Assembly: GCF_900129815.1 (NCBI RefSeq)
Contig: NZ_FQWX01000015.1
Coordinates: forward strand, 1-54,976
Length of the DNA: 54,976 nt
Origin: Asaccharospora irregularis DSM 2635
Lineage (GTDB): Bacteria > Bacillota > Clostridia > Peptostreptococcales > Peptostreptococcaceae
Direction of reading: 5' to 3'
The notes under the pieces: generated by a model
Database searches by the model: none
Told to the model about the DNA's origin: nothing
The model's input: only the letters and a program-made list of their open reading frames with translations
Program-made: the position numbers and the translations under genes
Shown: positions 49,204 through 54,976 of the stretch, one piece after another
How the letters are laid out: each line of letters begins with the position of its first letter
Numbering within the stretch: position 1 is the first letter of the stretch

Positions 49204-49239
49204 AAAAAAATAAAGTTTGAGCCTATATAAAGCTCAAAC
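49204..49239 (-). terminator. Terminator of spoIID
   Basis: GTTTGAGC and GCTCAAAC around a nine-base loop, followed on the minus strand by TTTATTTTTTT. It lies 7 bp after the spoIID stop. Confidence 0.8.
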
Positions 49240-49245
49240 CTCATC

Positions 49246-50274
49246 CTAGTATAAATCCTTTATTTTAGACCCTGAGTAGTAATGCTCTAATATTTCATAA
49301 TACTCATATCCTTCTTCTGCCATTCCTTGAGCACCCCACTGGCTCATTCCTACACCGTGTCCGTATCCTTTTACAACAAAGTCTATGTAACCTTCGCCAA
49401 ATTTTATTTCAAAATTGGCTGAGTTAAGATTAAACATACTTCTTATATCTCTTCCTGATAATTCCTTATCGCCTATTTTTATTTTCTCAATAGCTCCTCC
49501 ATCACTTCTATCTATTATCTTTATTTTAGATTCTAAGTTACTATTTTCTAATTTTATATCGCTATATCTTTTATTTACACTATCTACAAAATTCTTATTT
49601 GTTATCTTCATGTTGGATATATATTTAGGTGAATTTTTATCTTGAGGACTTTTAACAGATTTTAAGTATGGATAACTTGCAGCAAAAACTTCTTCACTAT
49701 TCTCTGTTTTTCCCGAAGACGTTGAGAAGTATAAAGGAAGAATTGGTTTGCCATTATAAGTTATAATCTGACCTTTTGTCTGGCTAACAGCTTGTTTGAT
49801 TTTAGGATAAGATTTTTTAATCCAATCCTCTCCTTTAATCTTCTTTAATTCTTCATAGCTTTTGTATTCCTGACAATGTTTATAGTCAGTACATACTACT
49901 GCGCCCTTATGCTTATTAGATTCTCCCTTATCCTGTTTATATAAGACATAGGTTCTTGCTGCTAATGCCTGTGCCTTTAAAGCCTCTAAATCGAAATCAG
50001 CAGACATTTCACCTGATAATACCCCACACAAGTAGTCTTCTAAGTCCATTTCCTGATTTTTATTTAGTTTGTGATTATAAACAGTTATAATCGGAGTTTC
50101 TTTATCTACCGTCTCATAGTCTATTATTTTCTTTTCTATTTTATTGTTAGTTATAGTATGTTTGGTTGTGCTTGTATCATTATAAACATCTCTATAAGAT
50201 AGAACTGTTATAAGTATTGGCAACGATATGCAACAAAACACAACTCCTAATAAAACTACCAAAGGGTTCTTCAT
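49246..50274 (-). CDS. spoIID: Stage II sporulation protein D (lytic transglycosylase)
   Basis: Engulfment peptidoglycan hydrolase working with SpoIIP and SpoIIM. The protein has an N-terminal membrane anchor (about 3-24), then the SpoIID domain with DLEDYLCGVLSGEM and the catalytic-glutamate region, LKAQALAARTYVLY, and the C-terminal VKGYGHGVGMSQWGAQGMA. The start is ATG 50274, after AAGGAGGAG; the GTG at 50298 precedes it. It is 342 aa. Confidence 0.95.
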   Translation of the reverse strand: MKNPLVVLLGVVFCCISLPILITVLSYRDVYNDTSTTKHTITNNKIEKKIIDYETVDKETPIITVYNHKLNKNQEMDLEDYLCGVLSGEMSADFDLEALKAQALAARTYVLYKQDKGESNKHKGAVVCTDYKHCQEYKSYEELKKIKGEDWIKKSYPKIKQAVSQTKGQIITYNGKPILPLYFSTSSGKTENSEEVFAASYPYLKSVKSPQDKNSPKYISNMKITNKNFVDSVNKRYSDIKLENSNLESKIKIIDRSDGGAIEKIKIGDKELSGRDIRSMFNLNSANFEIKFGEGYIDFVVKGYGHGVGMSQWGAQGMAEEGYEYYEILEHYYSGSKIKDLY

Positions 50275-50356
50275 ATACTTCTCCTCCTTAGCTCTCACCT
50301 TGTACTTTAAAGTATATGAACAACCCTATTATTTTATTACATAAGGTATTTATAAA

Positions 50357-51610
50357 TTAGTCTTCAACTATTTCTATATTTCCACCTAATGCTCTTATCT
50401 TTTTATCTATATCAACGTATCCTCTTTGTATATGGAATATCTCACCTATTTGAGTTTCACCTTCAGCTATAAGACCGCATAATATAAGGGCTGCTCCCGC
50501 TCTTAAATCTGTTGCATTTACTTTAGCCCCATGAAGTTCATCTACTCCATTTACAACAGCACTTCTTCCATCTATTTTTATGTTAGCTCCCATTCTATTG
50601 AATTCAGCTACATGCATAAATCTATTTTCAAAAACAGTCTCTATAACTACCCCAGTTCCTTTTGCTACAGTAAACATAGCCATAAATTGAGCCTGCACAT
50701 CTGTAGGGAATCCTGGGTGTGGTAATGTTTTTATATCTATTGGTTTTAATGATTCTGGCCCTATTACTCTAACAGCATTATCCATTTCTATTATTTCACA
50801 GCCAGTTTCTTTTAATTTAGCTATTACTGGTTTTAAATGCTCTATTAAAACATTTTCTATAGTTATATCTCCTTTTGTCATAGCTGCTGCTACCATATAT
50901 GTAGCTGCCTCTATTCTATCTGGGATTACAACATGCTCTGCTCCCTTTAATTCTTTAACACCTTTTATTTTTATAGTGTTAGTTCCGGCACCTCTTACAT
51001 CAGCACCCATTTCATTTAAAAAGTTTGCTAAGTCAACTATTTCTGGCTCTTCTGCAGCATTTTCTATTATAGTAGTTCCCTCTGCAAGTGCTGCTGACAT
51101 CATTATATTTTCAGTAGCTCCAACAGATGGAAAATCTAAGTATAGTTTTGAACCTTTTAATTTATTAGTCTTGGCTTCAACGAAACCATGATCCATCTCT
51201 ACTTTTGCTCCTAATGATTTAAATCCTTTTAAGTGTAAGTCAATAGGTCTAGTACCTATTGCACAACCTCCAGGCATTGATATTTTAGTATTATTGAATC
51301 TCGCAAGTAATGGTCCCATAACCAAAAAAGACGCTCTCATTTTTCTTACAAGTTCATATGGAGCCTCACATGTTTTTATATTTGTAGCATCTACTGTAAG
51401 CGTACAGTCCTTGTATTCTACTTCTGCACCTAAATGTCTTAATAAATCTGATATAACATGTACATCTCTTAAGTTTGGAACTGCCTTTAATGTAGATTTT
51501 CCGTTAGCTAATAAAGTTGCCGCTATTATTGGTAAAACTGCATTTTTTGCACCATCTATTTTAACACTACCTTTAAGTGGATTACTCTTTTTTACTATTA
51601 TCTTTGCCAT
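50357..51610 (-). CDS. murA: UDP-N-acetylglucosamine 1-carboxyvinyltransferase
   Basis: First committed step of peptidoglycan synthesis. The 417-aa EPT-family protein has [11 protein letters not shown] (Lys22, Asn23), [13 protein letters not shown], and the catalytic loop [11 protein letters not shown] with Cys116, the residue attacked by fosfomycin. The start is ATG 51610 after GAGGAG; the longer frame to 51631 overlaps the ywmB stop. It lies between ywmB and spoIID. Confidence 0.96.
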   Translation of the reverse strand: MAKIIVKKSNPLKGSVKIDGAKNAVLPIIAATLLANGKSTLKAVPNLRDVHVISDLLRHLGAEVEYKDCTLTVDATNIKTCEAPYELVRKMRASFLVMGPLLARFNNTKISMPGGCAIGTRPIDLHLKGFKSLGAKVEMDHGFVEAKTNKLKGSKLYLDFPSVGATENIMMSAALAEGTTIIENAAEEPEIVDLANFLNEMGADVRGAGTNTIKIKGVKELKGAEHVVIPDRIEAATYMVAAAMTKGDITIENVLIEHLKPVIAKLKETGCEIIEMDNAVRVIGPESLKPIDIKTLPHPGFPTDVQAQFMAMFTVAKGTGVVIETVFENRFMHVAEFNRMGANIKIDGRSAVVNGVDELHGAKVNATDLRAGAALILCGLIAEGETQIGEIFHIQRGYVDIDKKIRALGGNIEIVED

Positions 51611-51630
51611 TTTGTTTGTTCTCCTCATCA

Positions 51631-52368
51631 TTAATAATCTAATTTTATAATAGGTGTAGCAATATATATGAGTGTCTTCTCATCATCTTCACTATACCTA
51701 ATTCCTATATTTAAATTTATCTTATTTCCCAAATATTCTAAGTAATTATCATTTAACAATTTACTATATGCTGTTACAGATATAAAGTTCTCTTCCTCTA
51801 CTCTGTCTATTTCCTCAGCACTCATATTATATAATATTTTGTCTAAAATATCATCATATTTATTTATTTGTAACCTTTTTGTGTACTCTCCGGCTATACA
51901 AGTATATATATCTACCTGAGATGAATACTTATTTAACACATTATCTAGGTTATTATAAGTATCCATTATATTTTTATATACTTTATCGTTCAATATGTCA
52001 ACTATTATATAAGCCTCTTTATCACTTTTTTTAATTCCTATTATGGAAATATTTTTATTTTCTTCCTTTATATGTGAATATATTTGTTTTTCATTGTCAT
52101 TCCACTTTTCATCCCAATTTATACTTTCTTCTTCAAACCCTAATTTATTAAATATTTGTAGTGATATGTCTTTCATCTCATCTTTAGATATATCGTAATC
52201 TATAGTTGTATTTGCTTTTATGCTATAAAATTTAAAGTCGGCACCTGTTTCATCAAATACCTTTACTAACTTATTATATTCATTGTAGAACCTAGTTTCA
52301 GCATAAGATATAACTACTCCGATCAATATTAATGATATGAAACTTAAAATCCACTTAGTACCTTTCAT
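51631..52368 (-). CDS. ywmB: YwmB-like protein (DUF1779)
   Basis: A protein of about 245 aa with an N-terminal signal or anchor (about 3-22, [17 protein letters not shown]) and an extracytoplasmic domain. It lies just upstream of murA and spoIID, the place held by ywmB in Bacillus, and the segments [16 protein letters not shown] and [14 protein letters not shown] fit that family. Its function is not established. The ATG at 52368 follows AAGGGGG. Confidence 0.8.
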   Translation of the reverse strand: MKGTKWILSFISLILIGVVISYAETRFYNEYNKLVKVFDETGADFKFYSIKANTTIDYDISKDEMKDISLQIFNKLGFEEESINWDEKWNDNEKQIYSHIKEENKNISIIGIKKSDKEAYIIVDILNDKVYKNIMDTYNNLDNVLNKYSSQVDIYTCIAGEYTKRLQINKYDDILDKILYNMSAEEIDRVEEENFISVTAYSKLLNDNYLEYLGNKINLNIGIRYSEDDEKTLIYIATPIIKLDY

Positions 52369-52462
52369 CAAAAATCCCCCTTGAGTTTATCAATTTTATA
52401 TCTAGATTATTGACAAGTTTAAGGAGGATATACCCAAAATAGAACCGATAGTTTACTTGTAA

Positions 52463-52484
52463 GTAAAAAAGGAGCTATCTCCTT
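52463..52484 (-). terminator. Small terminator-like hairpin upstream of ywmB
   Basis: AAGGAG, CTAT loop, CTCCTT with six T on the minus strand. It would stop minus-strand transcripts about 95 bp before ywmB; what they would be is unclear. Confidence 0.5.
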
Positions 52485-52685
52485 AAAATAAAATCTATTC
52501 CTCGGAGATAACCCTCTTGGTAAAGTATAAAAAAGTTTGGTTATAGGTTAAATTGCCTCAAAGCCACAATATACCTACGGTTAAACGAATTTTGAGTATA
52601 TTGGTAGAATAATAAAGTCTGCTCGTGAAACTGCTGATTATGGCAAGTTAATTTGAATATAATTATAAAAATAAGAGCCAAAAAA

Positions 52686-52738
52686 GATAAAAAAGTCTGC
52701 TTAGAAATAGAGAGTTTTGCAGCAGACTTTGATTTTTC
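52686..52738. terminator. Hairpin terminator in the non-coding region
   Basis: AAAGTCTGCT and AGCAGACTTT form a 10-bp stem over a 19-nt loop. Six T follow on the minus strand (stronger) and GATTTTTCTTT on the plus strand. Confidence 0.65.
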
Positions 52739-52766
52739 TTTCATATTTAATTATTTATTTAATTAC

Positions 52767-53193
52767 TTCTGCGACGTACACAACTTGGAGGAAAGCGCAA
52801 TATAGGAATATCGTAGTGAAGAAATGCTGCCGCATAATTACATATTTATATATTAATTATTTATATATTTATTTTTCTTAAGGAGCGCCATAAACACTAA
52901 ATTAATTAGGGATTTGTCAGGCCCGTAGGGCTTTATTTACTTTTTTATTTATTTATTTTTATCTTGTTATACGGTGCTACGCACTTGGCTTTTGTAGGTG
53001 TCGGGTACGTCGCAGAAGGCATACTGCCTGTAACTGTGTCACTTATCTGACTTTCCTTAAAGCCCGGCTAGGGCTATATTCTTATTTATTTTTTAATCGG
53101 GAGCGGTTGAACACTGGATTATGTTCCTACTTATCAGGTGGGGTATCTTCTACGGTGCTTCGCACTCTGCAGTTGCAGGTGTTAGGTACGTCC
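52767..53193. repeat. Dispersed repeat family, three units in two orientations
   Basis: TTCTGCGACGTAC (52767-52779) is the exact complement of GTACGTCGCAGAA (53005-53017). The second unit (52971-53010) and a third (53151-53193) align directly: ACGGTGCTACGCACT versus ACGGTGCTTCGCACT, then GTAGGTGT versus GCAGGTGT, then GGTACGTC in both. Each direct unit is preceded by a small GCCC...GGGC hairpin (52921, 53061). The units are richer in GC than the surrounding DNA. Confidence 0.65.
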
Positions 53194-53199
53194 AGGGCA

Positions 53200-53254
53200 A
53201 CAAAAAGCCTCGTGCAGTCTATCGGGATTTCTCCTTCATTAACCTCACGAGGCT
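53200..53254 (-). terminator. Probable terminator of the SEC-C gene
   Basis: AGCCTCGTG and CACGAGGCT form a 9-bp stem over a 31-nt loop, followed on the minus strand by TTTTTG. It lies about 220 bp after the SEC-C gene. Confidence 0.55.
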
Positions 53255-53260
53255 CAACCA

Positions 53261-53340
53261 AACTTTATTATCTTTAACTATACTTTATTATCTTTAACTA
53301 TACTTTATTATCTTTCATCAAACTTTATTATTTTTCATCA
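53261..53340. repeat. Four tandem 20-bp repeats
   Basis: Units (A/T)ACTTTATTATCTTTAACTA or ...CATCA at 53261, 53281, 53301 and 53321 in exact 20-bp register; the last two end CATCA rather than AACTA. There are no spacers, so this is not a CRISPR array. Confidence 0.92.
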
Positions 53341-53473
53341 TAGATACAATGTAATAATCAACCCAGTAAAAAGCCAATTACTTATCCTATAATAATATTA
53401 TAAACTAATGATTTTCAGGTATTATTGTCTTGTTCTATACCTTTATTAAACTAATAAAAAACAATATAATATT

Positions 53474-54646
53474 TTAAAGTGCGTATGGTATAAAAAAATT
53501 AAATGGCATATTTGTTGTATCTATTTTAATCTCATTATTATCCTTAAGTTTCGCTATATTTTGCATATAAAACTGAACTCCTTTTAATAACTTAACACTA
53601 TTTGGATCTGCAACTGCAAACTGTATACCACTTTGACCCAACTCTGACCAACTATCCCAAAGTTCAGGGCTAATAATTAGATTTTGTGAGTATAATGGGA
53701 TGAATGCATTTAGATAATATTCAATTAGACCTATAGGAGAATTTCTTATTTGGTCAAAATATTGTCCATATATATCTAAATCCTTTTTTAAAACACTTAC
53801 TAATATATATGACTTGCTTTCATCTGGAAAAGTAGTAAAAAATGCAAACTTCATTCTCTTTGTTGCTTTATCTATACATTTTATCTTTCTTCCTTTAATA
53901 TCAAAAGGTGGTGCTACCATCATATAATTTTCAAACTGTATTCTATAAGGTATTTCTATTACCATAGTCTCTATTCCCCCATGATCTTGTTCTTTTATTG
54001 CCTTATCAAAATAATCTTTATAATAATTCAAATCTTCCAATTTCGAAACAGTGTTACGGTACTGATATACTGTCCCCCAGTTTTTTGTTGTTTGTGGTAC
54101 ATTTGCAAACATATTCTCTTGAAACTTTTGTGCTGCTATTTCTTTATACAACTCAAATGTAAATGTCTTATAAGCAAATAAAAAAAGTTGTTCATCATTT
54201 AGTTCATCAAGAGAATACTGAGATTTTTCAATCTTAGCAAATATTGAGTCATCATGTTCCTTGCAAAAGCAAGTTGCTACAGTAGCATCCTTAATATACA
54301 CTTTCTTTAACAGGAAGAATGGTTCTGGTTTCCCCTTTTCTATTTCGAGCATTTCAGGATTCGAAGAAAAGTCTTGCATATAAACCTGTCTATCTATCTG
54401 AAGTTTACTTAGTATCCTATTTTCCTGTAAAGCATGTGCACCTATTATATTTTTCCCTTTTGCCGTGCAACCGTTATAGAGACACACTTTTATTCTACTT
54501 TTTTTCATCATTTTGCCCACCAAATGTAAGAATTCTCCTTGAGAATGAAACTCCTTAGGCTTCTTTACTTTGCAACAGTCTTTATATAATTTACCACTAG
54601 TACATGGACATTTTTCTCTACTGTTAAATATAAAATTTTTAAACAC
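53474..54646 (-). CDS. SEC-C motif protein with second zinc site, unknown function
   Basis: A 390-aa protein, GTG start after AAGGGGGG. The N-terminus has a SEC-C zinc motif, CPCTSGKLYKDCC (residues 13-25). A second metal site seems to combine CLYNGCTAKG (about 55-64), GAHALQ and CFCKEHDDSIF (about 125-135), which resembles an HNH-like or treble-clef arrangement. The rest (140-390) is a mixed alpha/beta region without known motifs. No partner gene is close: repeats lie downstream and an unrecognised frame upstream. It is not SecA-related apart from the SEC-C motif. I infer an accessory gene. Confidence 0.75.
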   Translation of the reverse strand: MFKNFIFNSREKCPCTSGKLYKDCCKVKKPKEFHSQGEFLHLVGKMMKKSRIKVCLYNGCTAKGKNIIGAHALQENRILSKLQIDRQVYMQDFSSNPEMLEIEKGKPEPFFLLKKVYIKDATVATCFCKEHDDSIFAKIEKSQYSLDELNDEQLFLFAYKTFTFELYKEIAAQKFQENMFANVPQTTKNWGTVYQYRNTVSKLEDLNYYKDYFDKAIKEQDHGGIETMVIEIPYRIQFENYMMVAPPFDIKGRKIKCIDKATKRMKFAFFTTFPDESKSYILVSVLKKDLDIYGQYFDQIRNSPIGLIEYYLNAFIPLYSQNLIISPELWDSWSELGQSGIQFAVADPNSVKLLKGVQFYMQNIAKLKDNNEIKIDTTNMPFNFFIPYAL

Positions 54647-54774
54647 AATATTCCCCCCTTGTATAATGTAGTTGTAACATTTGATAGAAAACTTTCTAAT
54701 AATCTAACGAACATTAACAACTTTTCTTAATTTTTAAATTTGTATAAAATCCTATCGGATCTTAATTCATTTCT

Positions 54775-54975
54775 TTAATTGTTTTCTATTAAAATTCTCC
54801 CTAATGGATGATTCAACTTTGACAAATATAGTATAATCTTTACTGAATAGAGGATAGATGTATCCCCCCTGGGTGATCTTAGAGATCCTATACCCGAAAA
54901 ATAGCGTATCATTCCATCAGTAATAGTTCTATGTTTAGCTGGTTGAATTTCCCCGAAGGGAATTATTCGTGTCAC
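54775..54975 (-). CDS. Unrecognised reading frame at window edge (partial?)
   Basis: An open frame of 66 codons runs from the window edge to TAA at 54775. It could be the C-terminus of a larger gene or start at GTG 54975. The text includes HRTITDGMIRYFSG and LSKLNHPLGRILIENN, which I do not recognise. The DNA contains a TTCCCCGAAGGGAA hairpin near 54950, unusual within a gene. It may be non-coding. Confidence 0.25.
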   Translation of the reverse strand: MTRIIPFGEIQPAKHRTITDGMIRYFSGIGSLRSPRGDTSILYSVKIILYLSKLNHPLGRILIENN

Positions 54976-54976
54976 A

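Larger units (their letters stand above)
52369..53473. other. 1.1-kb non-coding, repeat-rich region
   Basis: No convincing gene. From left to right: a small minus-strand terminator (52463-52484); an AT-rich stretch with a CAATATAC/GTATATTG hairpin at about 52567-52603; a bidirectional hairpin (52686-52738); a set of related, GC-richer repeat units in both orientations (52767-53193); a minus-strand terminator (53200-53254); and four tandem 20-bp repeats (53261-53340). It also must contain the ywmB promoter. No tRNA, rRNA or known riboswitch was recognised. Confidence 0.7.

Noticed and set aside
52541-52744. A 67-codon minus-strand frame with a hydrophobic centre
   Set aside because: A strong minus-strand terminator (52686-52738) lies within its first codons and no ribosome binding site precedes it, so it is unlikely to be expressed.
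52767-53017. A complete insertion sequence bounded by the 13-bp inverted repeat
   Set aside because: The 225-bp interior has no coding capacity and no target duplication was seen, so at most it is a miniature element; I report it as a repeat only.
53261-53340. CRISPR array
   Set aside because: The 20-bp units are contiguous without spacers and there are no cas genes.

Overview
The window looks like the chromosome of a low-GC, spore-forming anaerobic Firmicute close to Clostridioides difficile, i.e. Peptostreptococcaceae (Paraclostridium, Romboutsia, Clostridioides and relatives). The evidence is the strongly AT-rich DNA, strict-anaerobe markers (2[4Fe-4S] ferredoxin, Rex, NAD-type glutamate dehydrogenase), sporulation genes (spoIIID, spoIIQ, spoIID, yyaC) and gene order. 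I could not search databases, so genus and family names rest on recognised motifs and synteny. Almost all genes lie on the minus strand. The plus-strand genes are two deoxynucleoside kinases, ferredoxin, an ABC-F ATPase, a MATE exporter and yyaC.

Layout. 1-322: right end of an ISL3-type insertion sequence. 0.4-3.8 kb: guaB-guaA behind a guanine riboswitch and terminator. 3.9-5.8 kb: larB-larC, with larC split by a slippery A10 run that implies a -1 frameshift. 6-8 kb: groES-groEL under a CIRCE operator. 8.2-12.2 kb: cardiolipin synthase, an Ogg-type glycosylase and two overlapping deoxynucleoside kinases. 12.2-15.5 kb: pyrB-pyrK-pyrD-pyrE with a PyrR-binding hairpin next to the pyrB ribosome binding site. 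15.5-25.4 kb: NlpC/P60 wall hydrolase, gluD, a P-loop ATPase, CapA-like protein, ferredoxin, rex, ABC-F, MATE. 25.4-27.9 kb: a decayed accessory island (XRE regulator, DUF3796-like protein, broken ABC ATPase, deleted ISL3 transposase, and an orphan 21-bp hairpin). 27.9-31.8 kb: tsaE-tsaB-rimI-tsaD and ribU with an FMN riboswitch. 31.8-43.6 kb: amidohydrolase, tex, prfB (with +1 frameshift), secA, hpf, a raiA-motif RNA with its own promoter and terminator, comFC, recD2. 43.7-52.4 kb: metK with a SAM-I riboswitch, a small exporter, yyaC, and the cell-wall/sporulation cluster ywmB-murA-spoIID-spoIIQ-spoIIID-mbl-fabZ. 52.4-55 kb: 1.1 kb of repeat-rich non-coding DNA, a SEC-C zinc protein of unknown function and an unrecognised partial reading frame.

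Functionally the window is mostly core metabolism under RNA control: guanine, FMN and SAM-I riboswitches, a PyrR hairpin, two recoding sites (larC, prfB) and a large non-coding RNA. The least explained stretches are the plus-strand promoter/terminator pair at 16.86-17.09 kb, the hairpin at 27.84-27.91 kb, the DnaA-box cluster at 40.0-40.1 kb, and the dispersed repeats plus SEC-C gene at 52.4-54.7 kb.
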